DNA of 64,000 nucleotides from positions 62,001 to 126,000 of the forward strand of contig NZ_FOXA01000008.1 in the NCBI RefSeq assembly GCF_900115595.1. Direction: 5' to 3'. This DNA is from Tranquillimonas alkanivorans (GTDB taxonomy: Bacteria; Pseudomonadota; Alphaproteobacteria; Rhodobacterales; Rhodobacteraceae). This document shows positions 25,069-33,033 of this stretch, piece after piece. The notes under the pieces were generated by a model. It had not been told where the DNA came from. It did not search any database and saw nothing but the letters and a program-made list of their open reading frames with translations. How positions within the stretch are numbered: the first letter of the stretch is position 1; each line of letters begins with the position of its first letter. The translations under genes were made by a program, and so were the position numbers.

Positions 25069-26058
25069 TCAGGCATTCACGTCGACGATCACCCGGCCCT
25101 TCACCTGTCCCTTCAGGATGCGTGCGCCTAGCTCAGGCAAATCCTCCAGCCGCGCCGTCTCAACCATCGTCTCAAGCTTCTCCAGCGGCAAATCCCGCGC
25201 GATGCGGTCCCAGGCCCGGCGGCGATTGTCATACGGCTGCAGGACGCTGTCGATGCCCAGCAGGTTGACGCCGCGCAGCAGGAAAGGCGTGATCAAGGCT
25301 CCCTCGATCGCTGCGCCCCCGGCCAGGCCCACCGCCGCGACCGAGGTTCCGTACTTCATCTGCTTGAGCGCGCGGCCCAGAATCGCTCCAGCCACGGCAT
25401 CGACGCATCCCGACCAACGCTCGCCCTCCAGCGGCTTACGCGATGGCTCCGCCAACTCGTCGCGGGCCACGATCTCGGTCGCACCGAGGTCCTTCAGATA
25501 GTCCGCGTTCTCCGGCCGCCCCGTCACCGCCGCCACCTCATGCCCCAGCCGGGCCAGCAGAGCGATGGCCACCGATCCCACGCCGCCCGAAGCTCCTGTC
25601 ACCAGCACCGGCGCCTGCTCCGGCGTAAGGCCATGATCCTCCAGCGCCATTACCGCCAGCATCGCCGTCAACCCGGCCGTACCAACCGCCATCGCCTGCC
25701 GTGTGTCGAGCCCGTCGGGCAGTGGCACCAGCCAGTCGGCCTTTACCCGCGCCTTCTGGGCGTATCCGCCCCAGTGCGCCTCGCCCACGCGCCAGCCCGT
25801 CAGCACGACCTTGTCGCCAGGCCGGAACCGGGAATCGTCAGACGTTTCGACCGTACCGGCGAAGTCGATCCCGGGCACGTGCGGGTAATTGCGCACGAGC
25901 CCGCCGCCCGGTCCGATGCACAGCCCGTCCTTGTAGTTCAGCGTCGAGTACTCGACAGCGACGGTCACTTCGCCTTCCGGCAGACGGCTCTCATCAATGT
26001 ACTGAACCGACGCTTGCGGCGCGCCGTCTTCCGACTTCTCGACCAGTAGTGCTCTCAT
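25069..26058 (-). CDS. acuI: Acrylyl-CoA reductase AcuI (MDR family oxidoreductase)
   Basis: 329 residues, NADPH-dependent medium-chain reductase of the YhdH/AcuI group. AcuI reduces acrylyl-CoA to propionyl-CoA, detoxifying acrylate from dimethylsulfoniopropionate (DMSP) and 3-hydroxypropionate metabolism. Landmarks are STLNYKDGLCIGPGGG, HVPGIDFAGTVETSDD, the nucleotide-binding VLVTGASGGVGSVAIALLA and VTGRPENADYLKDLGA. No zinc ligands, as expected. The ATG at 26058 has AGGAGGCGAAG ahead. It is 23 bases downstream of a DinB-family gene; the usual acuR regulator is absent here. Confidence 0.88.
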   Translation of the reverse strand: MRALLVEKSEDGAPQASVQYIDESRLPEGEVTVAVEYSTLNYKDGLCIGPGGGLVRNYPHVPGIDFAGTVETSDDSRFRPGDKVVLTGWRVGEAHWGGYAQKARVKADWLVPLPDGLDTRQAMAVGTAGLTAMLAVMALEDHGLTPEQAPVLVTGASGGVGSVAIALLARLGHEVAAVTGRPENADYLKDLGATEIVARDELAEPSRKPLEGERWSGCVDAVAGAILGRALKQMKYGTSVAAVGLAGGAAIEGALITPFLLRGVNLLGIDSVLQPYDNRRRAWDRIARDLPLEKLETMVETARLEDLPELGARILKGQVKGRVIVDVNA

Positions 26059-26081
26059 TCTTCGCCTCCTTGTCCTCAGGC

Positions 26082-26597
26082 CTACCGCCAGCCAGCGCCT
26101 TCGGGCATGGCGAAAAGATCAGTCGCTTCCGGGGTCGCGCCGGCCGCCGTCAGCATCGCGTGCACTTGGCCCCGGTGATGTGTCTGATGATTGAACATGT
26201 GCACGACGCACAGCACTCGCGGCGTCTCGGCATCTCGGCCCAGCGCACCCGAATACCAGGAAAGAGACCCATCCAGCCCCTGATCCGTCAGACCGCCCGC
26301 CCAGTCACGTATATTGGCGTCCGCCGAACGCCGTCCCTCGACCAGCGCCGGCCAGTCAGAGACGAAATCCGTGCTCCGATCCAGTCCCACCGGCGGCTTC
26401 GCCCATTCCGCAAGCCGGCTCATCCAGACATGATCCGCCCAAAGCAGGTGGCTAAGCGTGGCGCGGATCGAGGCGAAATGTGCACCTCGATCTGCCTCTC
26501 TCTCGGCAGGGTCCAGCTCGTCAGCGGCGGCGTAGAGGCTGGCGTTCTGCCAGGCGTTGTACTGCGCCATGAGGCGGCAAAAACCGGCAGTAACCAT
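26082..26597 (-). CDS. DinB family protein
   Basis: 171 residues, predicted four-helix bundle. The metal-ligand histidines of the DinB/YfiT superfamily are present: HLLWADHVWM near residue 49 and FNHQTHHRGQVHAML near residue 135. Members include thiol-dependent transferases (with bacillithiol, mycothiol or glutathione) and many of unknown role. It is co-directional with acuI and divergent from the GntR-type regulator, whose start is only 50 bases away. The regulator may control it. Confidence 0.88.
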   Translation of the reverse strand: MVTAGFCRLMAQYNAWQNASLYAAADELDPAEREADRGAHFASIRATLSHLLWADHVWMSRLAEWAKPPVGLDRSTDFVSDWPALVEGRRSADANIRDWAGGLTDQGLDGSLSWYSGALGRDAETPRVLCVVHMFNHQTHHRGQVHAMLTAAGATPEATDLFAMPEGAGWR

Positions 26598-26647
26598 TCG
26601 TTTTCCTTTCTCGGGTTGAGTGTTCCCCGCGGCAACAGGAGTGTCAA

Positions 26648-27421
26648 ATGGCGATCTCGGACACAGGCGACGAACGCGATGCGGTCGATCTGCCGACCGG
26701 CATCGCGGAAGAGGTTCGCGACAGGATCATGGCAGGCGCTCTCTCGCCCGGCGACCGTCTGCCGTCCGAAGCGCGGATGGCCATATCTCACGGCGTTTCG
26801 CGCGCCACGGTGCGGGAAGCGCTGAAGCAGCTGGCAGCGCAGGGCATTCTCGACATACGCCGCGGCTCTCGCGGCGGGCCCTTCGTCCGGGCGCCTTGCT
26901 TCGTCCAAGCAGCCCGCGCCCAAGCCTCGGCCAGTGCGCTGCTTTACGCGGCACATCGCGTCGACGCCTGCCAAGCTCTGGCCGCCCGCCACAGGCTCGT
27001 CGCCGCCTGTCTTCCTTTGGCGGTCCGCCGGGCCGAGGCGCGGGACCTGGATCAGCTGGAAGCCGGGATTTCGCTGCAAAAGCGCGCGCACTTGCCGGAC
27101 GGCGCCTTTCACGACAGCGCCACACGCTTTCTGCGGAATGTCGTAGACGCGACGGGCGACCGCCTGCTTTCAAGCCAGTTGGCCGGCGTGCTCGAGGGGC
27201 TGGGACGACTGCTGCGCAACTGCCCGCTTTCGCCGCGCCCCCGCGTCCGACTCATCGTGCTTCACCAAGAGATGGCGGCGGCGCTTGCGGCCCGCGATCT
27301 GGCTCGGCTGCACGAGGATCTGGAGGTGCTGGCAGAGGTTTACGCAGACGTGGTGCAGTTGGTAAGGGCCGATAAGTCAGACACTTCTTCATCCGTGTCA
27401 CTTCGGACGATTCAATCTTGA
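26648..27421 (+). CDS. GntR/FadR family transcriptional regulator
   Basis: 257 residues. The N-terminal winged helix (about 15-80) is typical: GIAEEVRDRIMAGALSPGDR, LPSEARMAISHGVSRATVRE, ALKQLAAQGILDIRRGSRGG. The C-terminal domain is FCD-like and helical, with a metal-site candidate in DGAFHDSATRF. Start ATG at 26648 is preceded by CAGGAG. It is divergent from dinB-acuI and co-directional with the solute-binding protein gene 55 bases downstream, so either could be its target. Confidence 0.88.
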   Translation: MAISDTGDERDAVDLPTGIAEEVRDRIMAGALSPGDRLPSEARMAISHGVSRATVREALKQLAAQGILDIRRGSRGGPFVRAPCFVQAARAQASASALLYAAHRVDACQALAARHRLVAACLPLAVRRAEARDLDQLEAGISLQKRAHLPDGAFHDSATRFLRNVVDATGDRLLSSQLAGVLEGLGRLLRNCPLSPRPRVRLIVLHQEMAAALAARDLARLHEDLEVLAEVYADVVQLVRADKSDTSSSVSLRTIQS

Positions 27422-27476
27422 GACGCGGAAACGCGCGACATAGCGTCGGAAGGCAACCGCCCAACGGAGGGATCAC

Positions 27477-28523
27477 ATGCACCTCACCGCACGCCTGATC
27501 GGCGCCACGGCCCTTACGCTGACCGCCGGCGCCGCCTCGGCCCAGGACGAGGACCTTCTCGTCTTCGATTACCCGGGTTTCGAGGACCCCGCCTTCCACC
27601 AGCCCTATGTCAAACAATACGGCGAGAGCCCGGAATTCGCCTACTTCGGCGACGAGGAAGAGGCGTTCCAGAAGCTGCGCTCGGGCTTCCGGGCCGACGT
27701 CAGCCATGTCTGCGCCGGCTCGGTCACGAAGTGGAGCGAGTCCGGGATACTCGAGCCGTGGGACACCTCGCGCATCGACGCCTTCGCGGACCTGAACGCC
27801 GACCTGACGGGCCAGGACGTCACCGAAGGCAGCGAGGATGTCTATTTCATCCCGACCGACTTCGGCTCCACCGCCGTCGCCTACAACACCGAGGAGGTGC
27901 CAGAGGAGGATGTTTCGTCGCTCGACGTGTTCCTGAACCCCGACTACAGCCAGCGGGTGACGCTGCCGGACAATGTCGACGACGCCTATGCCCTCGCCTA
28001 CCTCGCCACCGGCACGACCGACTGGACCGACGTGACGGACGAGGAATTCGAGGCCGCGTCGGACTGGCTGCGGCAGGTGCACGGCAATCTTCGGACATAT
28101 TGGACCGACCCTGCCGAGCTGGCCCAGCTTCTGGCCACCGGCGAAGTGCTGGTCGGCTGGGCCTGGAACGAGACCCTGCCGACGATGTCGGAGCAGGGCT
28201 TCCCCATCGGCTTCCAGCGCGAGGCCGAGGAAGGATCGTCGCTGTGGCTGTGCGGCTACGTCAACCTGGCCGAGGGTGAAGGGTCCGAGGAGAAGGCCTA
28301 TGACTTCATCAACGCCATGCTGTCGCCGTCGGTGACCGAACCGCTGCTCGAGGCCGGCTACGGCCACTCGAACGCGGCGTCGATGCAGGGCGTCGGGGAA
28401 GAGGCGTTGACGGCCTCGGGCCTTGGGCCGATCAGCGCGCCGGTGCTGGCGCAGCTCCCGATGCCGAACGAGCAGCGCGAGCGGCAGAGCGCGGAGTTCG
28501 AGAAGATCAAGGCCGGCTTCTGA
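27477..28523 (+). CDS. Periplasmic ABC transporter solute-binding protein (spermidine/putrescine type)
   Basis: 348 residues with a Sec signal peptide (MHLTARLIGATALTLTAGAASA, split before QDE). The mature protein has the two-lobe fold of cluster D/PotD-like binders: VFDYPGFEDPAFHQPYV, GFRADVSHVCAGSVTKWSES, YFIPTDFGSTAVAYNTEEVP. Five or more ligand-lining aromatic and acidic residues are plausible but cannot be assigned. No permease or ATPase gene is adjacent, so it is an orphan that must work with a transporter elsewhere. The ligand may be a polyamine or other organic cation. Start has GGAGGGATC upstream. Confidence 0.87.
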   Translation: MHLTARLIGATALTLTAGAASAQDEDLLVFDYPGFEDPAFHQPYVKQYGESPEFAYFGDEEEAFQKLRSGFRADVSHVCAGSVTKWSESGILEPWDTSRIDAFADLNADLTGQDVTEGSEDVYFIPTDFGSTAVAYNTEEVPEEDVSSLDVFLNPDYSQRVTLPDNVDDAYALAYLATGTTDWTDVTDEEFEAASDWLRQVHGNLRTYWTDPAELAQLLATGEVLVGWAWNETLPTMSEQGFPIGFQREAEEGSSLWLCGYVNLAEGEGSEEKAYDFINAMLSPSVTEPLLEAGYGHSNAASMQGVGEEALTASGLGPISAPVLAQLPMPNEQRERQSAEFEKIKAGF

Positions 28524-28630
28524 TACGTCAGACGATTCCAATAAGCCGCGTCCCGATACCCGGGTCGCGGCGAACACCCTTCTGGTGCCGAACCTCTGAA
28601 AACTCGAGACGTTTTCCAACGTGCCGCCCC

Positions 28631-28659
28631 TTGCGAAGGGCGCCGCGGCCCCTTATCTT
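28631..28659 (+). promoter_or_regulatory. Candidate promoter of ssrA
   Basis: TTGCGA at 28631 is followed after 17 bases by TATCTT at 28654, a good match to a sigma-70-type promoter. Transcription would begin near 28666, just upstream of the acceptor piece of the permuted tmRNA. Confidence 0.5.
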
Positions 28660-28665
28660 CGGGGT

Positions 28666-28985
28666 GTTCCCGCAAGGGAACTATGGGCATAAACGCGCAC
28701 GTAATAAGCGGACTGGACCCGGGGGCGGTACCCGGCGGCTCCACCAAATATCCGGTCGTTGGCGGATCATGGGGCCGAAACAGGATCGACAGACGTGTAA
28801 AGGTGTAGCTTTGTCCCGGTGAGGTACCACCGTTATCGGTCCGAAACAGCATAATTGCCAACGACAATCGTGCTCCGGTTGCGGTTGCCGCTTAAGCGGT
28901 AACCAAGACCGAAATCTGAAGTCCTTGCCTCTAGCAAGGTAAGGCGGGGTTCGCAGGCACCTGGCAACAGAAGCCTGCACTTTCC
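28666..28985 (+). ncRNA. ssrA: tmRNA, circularly permuted two-piece form
   Basis: tmRNA rescues stalled ribosomes and adds a degradation tag. Here the acceptor piece comes first: T-stem CCGGG (28719) with loop GGCGGTA and CCCGG, then CGGCTCC, discriminator A and CCA ending at 28746. After a 24-base intervening segment the coding piece begins with GGGGCCG (28771), which pairs with CGGCTCC to form the acceptor stem. The tag frame at 28857-28895 reads ANDNRAPVAVAA then TAA. The GGCRGTA T-loop and the permuted order are hallmarks of alphaproteobacterial tmRNA, which is cut into two RNAs. The outer 5' and 3' ends given are approximate. Confidence 0.93.
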
Positions 28986-29047
28986 CCCCATGAATGTGCT
29001 TTATGCCCCTGCGGACCGGTTTTCCTGAACACGCGGACGGAGGGGAC

Positions 29048-30337
29048 ATGACGCACGCATCGGCATCCGACCCGTCGGATTGCGACCATCCCACGCTGAC
29101 CACCCTCTCGCGGGTCTTCGGCCGGATCGGCGTTATGTCGTTCGGCGGCCCGGCCGCGCAAATCGCGCTGATGCATCGCGAACTGGTGGACGCGCGGGGC
29201 TGGCTGAGCGAGCGCGGGTTCCTCAACGCCTTGTCCTTCTGCATGCTGCTTCCGGGCCCGGAAGCGATGCAGCTTGCGACTTTCTGCGGCTGGCGCTTGC
29301 GCGGCGTGCCGGGCGGCTTGATCGCGGGGCTGCTGTTCGTGCTGCCCGGCGCGGCGGTGGTGCTGACGCTGGCCGCGCTGTACGTCGCGGTCGGGGACGT
29401 TCCGCTGGTCGAGGCGCTGTTCCTTGGCGTGAAGGCCACGGTCGTGATCATCGTGATCGAGGCACTGCTGCGCCTGGCGCGCCGGGCGTTGACACGGGCG
29501 GATCACCGGGCCGTCGCGGCTCTGGCCTTTGTCGGCATCTTTGCGCTGCACCTGCCGTTTCCCGCGATCATCGCACTCTCCGCGCTCTACGGCGCGTTGA
29601 CACAGAAAGGTCAGACCGAAGCTCCGCCGGCCCAGGTGCGTCCGCGCACCGGGGCGACGGTCGCGGTCTGGCTGGGGATCTGGGGGGCGCCGGTCGCCCT
29701 GCTCTGGGCCGCCGGCGCGACCTTTCTGACCGAGGTCGCGCTGTTCTTCTCGAAGCTCGCCGTCGTCACCTTCGGCGGGGCCTACGCCGTGCTGGCCTAC
29801 ATGACGCAGGAGGTCGTGCAGGAGCGCGGCTGGCTCACCCCCGACCAGATGATGGACGGGCTGGGCCTGGCCGAAACGACGCCCGGCCCGCTGATCCTGG
29901 TGACGGAGTTCGTGGGCTACGTCGCCGGGGCCACACAGGGCGGCCCGGGGCTGGCGTTGGCGGCGGCCGGCGTGACGTTGTGGGTGACCTTCGCGCCGTG
30001 TTTCCTGTGGATCTTCGCCGGGGCGCCGTACCTCGACCAAATCATGGCGCGCCCGCGGCTGACCGGCGCGCTGGCCGCCATCACCGCCGCCGTGGTGGGC
30101 GTGATCGCGAACCTGTCGATCTGGTTCGCCGCCCACGTGTTCTTCGGCAAGGTAGGAGAACTGCGCGCGGGTCCCGTCGCGGTCATCGCGCCCGAGCCCG
30201 GCGCGGCCGATCCGGCGGCGCTGGCACTGGCGGGGGTCGCGGCGGTCCTGCTGCTGAGGCTCAAGCGCGACCTTCTGACGGTGCTTGCGGTCTGCGCCGC
30301 GCTCGGCGCGGGGCTGGGCGCGGTGGGATTGGCTTGA
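29048..30337 (+). CDS. chrA: Chromate transporter ChrA
   Basis: 429 residues, long (two-domain) chromate ion transporter that exports chromate. Each half begins with the conserved motif: VFGRIGVMSFGGPAAQIALM with PGPEAMQLATFCGW in the first, and FFSKLAVVTFGGAYAVLAYM with ETTPGPLILVTEFVGYVAG in the second, an inverted-repeat arrangement of membrane helices. Start ATG at 29048 follows CGGAGGGGAC. No chrB regulator is adjacent. Some ChrA proteins respond to sulfate; chromate efflux is the best-supported role. Confidence 0.93.
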   Translation: MTHASASDPSDCDHPTLTTLSRVFGRIGVMSFGGPAAQIALMHRELVDARGWLSERGFLNALSFCMLLPGPEAMQLATFCGWRLRGVPGGLIAGLLFVLPGAAVVLTLAALYVAVGDVPLVEALFLGVKATVVIIVIEALLRLARRALTRADHRAVAALAFVGIFALHLPFPAIIALSALYGALTQKGQTEAPPAQVRPRTGATVAVWLGIWGAPVALLWAAGATFLTEVALFFSKLAVVTFGGAYAVLAYMTQEVVQERGWLTPDQMMDGLGLAETTPGPLILVTEFVGYVAGATQGGPGLALAAAGVTLWVTFAPCFLWIFAGAPYLDQIMARPRLTGALAAITAAVVGVIANLSIWFAAHVFFGKVGELRAGPVAVIAPEPGAADPAALALAGVAAVLLLRLKRDLLTVLAVCAALGAGLGAVGLA

Positions 30338-30412
30338 GCGAAAAGCGGCCCGCCCGCCCTTTCCTTCGGAGTCGAATCTTCTATGCTGGCTGACACGTCA
30401 CAGGGGCAGCGA

Positions 30413-30877
30413 ATGGCACGCACGATCGACTATGGAAACCTCATGCACCGGGCCATGCGCGGCCTGATCCAGGAGGTATTGTCGGACGTTGCCGAGAATG
30501 GCCTGCCCGGCCAGCACCATTTCTTCATTACGTTCGACACAATGCACCCGGATGTCGAGATCGCGGACTGGTTGTCAGACAGATACCCCGGCGAGATGAC
30601 GGTGGTGCTTCAGCATTGGTTCGACAATCTCGAGGTCGGGGACGAAGGTTTCTCGGTCACGCTGAACTTCGGCAACGCGCCCGAGCCGCTTTACATCCCT
30701 TACGACGCCATCAAGACCTTCGTGGACCCGTCTGTCGAGTTCGGCCTGCGCTTCGAGACGCAGGAGAGCGAAGACGACGACGACGAGGCGCCTATGGAGG
30801 AGATGGCCGAGGACGACGAGGACGACACGCCGAAGGGCGATGCCGAGGTCGTCAGCCTCGACTCCTTCCGCAAGTAA
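30413..30877 (+). CDS. sspB: SspB adaptor protein for ClpXP
   Basis: 154 residues of the alphaproteobacterial SspB type. SspB binds the tmRNA tag and tethers substrates to ClpX. The tag-binding core is seen in HHFFITFDTMHPDVEIADWL and FSVTLNFGNAPEPLYIPYDA, followed by a long acidic linker (EDDDDEAPMEEMAEDDEDD) and a short C-terminal ClpX-binding tail ending VVSLDSFRK. The ATG at 30413 has AGGGGCAG upstream. Its closeness to ssrA (1.4 kb) places tag source and tag reader in one locus, separated only by chrA. Confidence 0.93.
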   Translation: MARTIDYGNLMHRAMRGLIQEVLSDVAENGLPGQHHFFITFDTMHPDVEIADWLSDRYPGEMTVVLQHWFDNLEVGDEGFSVTLNFGNAPEPLYIPYDAIKTFVDPSVEFGLRFETQESEDDDDEAPMEEMAEDDEDDTPKGDAEVVSLDSFRK

Positions 30878-30961
30878 GACGTTACCGCTCTCACCCGATT
30901 GTCTTGTCCGCGCCCTGGGGCTATCCCCTGCGGCAACAGACACCGCCGGAGGAGAGAGCGC

Positions 30962-32359
30962 ATGACCGCCACCCGCACCGAGACCGACAGCTTCGGACCG
31001 CTCGAGGTTCCCGCCGACAAGTATTGGGGCGCGCAGACGCAGCGCTCGATCATGAACTTCCCTATCGGCTGGGAGAAGCAGCCCGTCGCGATCGTGCGCG
31101 CACTCGGCGTGATCAAGCAGGCCTGCGCTCAGGCCAACAAGGAACAGGGCACGCTCGACCCGAAGCTCGCCGACGCCATCGTGCAGGCGGCCTCCGAGGT
31201 CGTGGCCGGCAAGTTCGACGACAACTTCCCGCTGGTGGTCTGGCAGACCGGGTCGGGCACGCAATCGAACATGAACGCCAACGAGGTCATCGCCAACCGC
31301 GCGATCGAGATCCTGGGCGGCGAGATCGGCACCAAGGACCCGGTGCACCCGAACGACCACTGCAACATGGGCCAGTCGTCGAACGACACTTTCCCCACGG
31401 CCATGCACATCGCGACCGCGACGACCGCGCATGACGTGCTTCTGCCGGGGCTGGCCAAGCTGCACGCCGCGCTCGAGCAGAAGGTCCGCGAGTTCGACGG
31501 CATCATCAAGATTGGCCGCACCCACACGCAGGACGCCACGCCGCTGACGCTGGCGCAGGAATTCTCGGGCTACACCCACCAGGTCGCCATGGGCATCGAG
31601 CGGGTGAAGGCTGCGTTGGGCCGCATCTATGAGCTCGCGCAGGGCGGCACCGCTGTGGGCACCGGGCTCAACACCCGCGAGGGCTGGGCCGAAAAAGTCG
31701 CCGCCAACATGGCCGAGATCACCGGTCTGCCCTTCGTCACCGCGCCCAACAAGTTCGAGGCGCTCGCCGCGCACGACGCGATGGTCGAGATGTCGGGATC
31801 GCTCAAGACCGTCGCCGCCTCGCTCTTCAAGATCGCCAACGACGTCCGTCTGCTGGGCTCCGGCCCCCGCTGCGGGCTGGGCGAACTGGTCCTGCCCGAG
31901 AACGAGCCCGGCTCGTCCATCATGCCGGGCAAGGTGAACCCCACCCAGGCCGAGGCGATGACGCAGGTCTGCGCCCACGTCATGGGCAATGACGCCGCCG
32001 TGGGCTTCGCCGGCAGCCAGGGGCATTTCGAGCTCAACGTCTACAAGCCGATGATGGCCTACAACGTGCTCCAGTCGATGCAGCTTCTGGGCGACGCGGC
32101 CTCGGCCTTCACCGACAACTGCGTGGTGGGCATTCAGGCCAACACCGACCGGATCGAGAAGCTGATGCGCGAGTCGCTGATGCTGGTGACGGCGCTCGCG
32201 CCCGAAATCGGGTACGACAATGCCACCACGGTCGCCAAGACGGCGCACAAGAACGGCACAACGCTGAAGGAAGAGGCCGTCAAGCTGGGCTTCGTGGACG
32301 AAGAGACGTTCGAACGAGTCGTCCGGCCCGAGCAGATGATCGGCCCCAAGAAGGGCTGA
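30962..32359 (+). CDS. fumC: Class II fumarate hydratase
   Basis: 465 residues, TCA-cycle enzyme interconverting fumarate and malate, iron-independent. Signature [16 protein letters not shown] carries the catalytic serine loop; also present are [31 protein letters not shown] and [20 protein letters not shown]. The ATG at 30962 follows GGAGGAGAGAGC. It leads a three-gene run with a DUF4169 gene and a ribbon-helix-helix gene, an arrangement common in Rhodobacterales. Confidence 0.97.
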   Translation: MTATRTETDSFGPLEVPADKYWGAQTQRSIMNFPIGWEKQPVAIVRALGVIKQACAQANKEQGTLDPKLADAIVQAASEVVAGKFDDNFPLVVWQTGSGTQSNMNANEVIANRAIEILGGEIGTKDPVHPNDHCNMGQSSNDTFPTAMHIATATTAHDVLLPGLAKLHAALEQKVREFDGIIKIGRTHTQDATPLTLAQEFSGYTHQVAMGIERVKAALGRIYELAQGGTAVGTGLNTREGWAEKVAANMAEITGLPFVTAPNKFEALAAHDAMVEMSGSLKTVAASLFKIANDVRLLGSGPRCGLGELVLPENEPGSSIMPGKVNPTQAEAMTQVCAHVMGNDAAVGFAGSQGHFELNVYKPMMAYNVLQSMQLLGDAASAFTDNCVVGIQANTDRIEKLMRESLMLVTALAPEIGYDNATTVAKTAHKNGTTLKEEAVKLGFVDEETFERVVRPEQMIGPKKG

Positions 32360-32362
32360 GCT

Positions 32363-32551
32363 GTGGCGAAGGTTGTCAACCTCAACAAGGCCCGCAAGGC
32401 GCGCGCGAAAGAGCGCGCGCGGGCCGAGGCGGACGCCAACGCCACGAAGTTCGGTCTGACAAAAGCACAGAAGGCGATCGAGCGGGCGGAGGCCGAAAAG
32501 GCCAGACAAATGCTCGATGCCCACCGCCGTGAAGACGACGACGACACATGA
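32363..32551 (+). CDS. DUF4169 family small basic protein
   Basis: 62 residues from a GTG start three bases after the fumC stop. The sequence is almost wholly helical and highly charged (VVNLNKARKARAKERARAEA, then ADANATKFGLTKAQK), matching the DUF4169 family that sits beside fumC in many alphaproteobacteria. No catalytic motif; role unknown. It overlaps the next gene by four bases (ATGA), implying translational coupling. Confidence 0.85.
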   Translation: MAKVVNLNKARKARAKERARAEADANATKFGLTKAQKAIERAEAEKARQMLDAHRREDDDDT

Positions 32552-32766
32552 ACGGCCGGCCCCGGAAACGGTCCCTGACGCTTCGGGGCCACCGCACCAG
32601 CGTGTCGCTCGAGGACGAGTTCTGGTCCGCCTTCCGCGACATCGCAGCCGCCCAGCGGCGGCCGCTCAACGACCTCGCCGCCGAGATTGATGAAAGCCGG
32701 GGGACCGAGTGCGGCCTGGCCTCGGCCATCAGGCTTCACGTGCTGCGCTGGTACCGGCAGCAATGA
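32548..32766 (+). CDS. Ribbon-helix-helix domain protein
   Basis: 72 residues of the RHH_4 type. The beta strand (RKRSLTLRGHRTSVSLEDEF) and the two helices (WSAFRDIAAAQRRPLNDLAA and GLASAIRLHVLRWYRQ) match small DNA-binding ribbon-helix-helix proteins found next to fumC and DUF4169. It may regulate the local operon. No antitoxin partner gene is present, so a toxin-antitoxin role is not supported. Confidence 0.85.
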   Translation: MNGRPRKRSLTLRGHRTSVSLEDEFWSAFRDIAAAQRRPLNDLAAEIDESRGTECGLASAIRLHVLRWYRQQ

Positions 32767-32798
32767 AGCCTTAACCGTTGTGCGCGAAGTTCGGGTGC

Positions 32799-33026
32799 AT
32801 GTCCGATATCTGCACCCTCATCGCCCCCGAGGGCTGGCTGTTCCAGATGTTCAGCGCCAAGGCGGCGCGCGAGGGCGGCATCGTGCGCCGCAGCGCGCGT
32901 TCTCGAAAGGATCGTCGACCGCAAGGCGTTCGAAGACGAACTGCCCGCCGCGGCTATCACGCAGTGGAGAATTGCGGCCAGATCGTTGTCTTCAGCAACG
33001 ATGTCTCCGTGACCGTGATCCGTTGA
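32799..33026 (+). CDS. Small conserved protein with a probable internal out-of-frame stretch
   Basis: From the ATG at 32799, the ends of the 75-residue product look like a small family often found near trpF in Rhodobacterales (GWLFQMFSAKAAREGGIVRR at the start, RRGYHAVENCGQIVVF near the end). Between them, about 32905-32950, the current frame is Arg-rich (SRKDRRPQGVRRRT), whereas the next frame reads VLERIVDRKAFEDEL, which would fit a normal helix. One inserted and one lost base could explain this, leaving the outer frame intact. The gene may be decayed, or the sequence may hold two errors. Function unknown. Confidence 0.5.
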   Translation: MSDICTLIAPEGWLFQMFSAKAAREGGIVRRSARSRKDRRPQGVRRRTARRGYHAVENCGQIVVFSNDVSVTVIR

Positions 33027-33033
33027 CCGAAGT

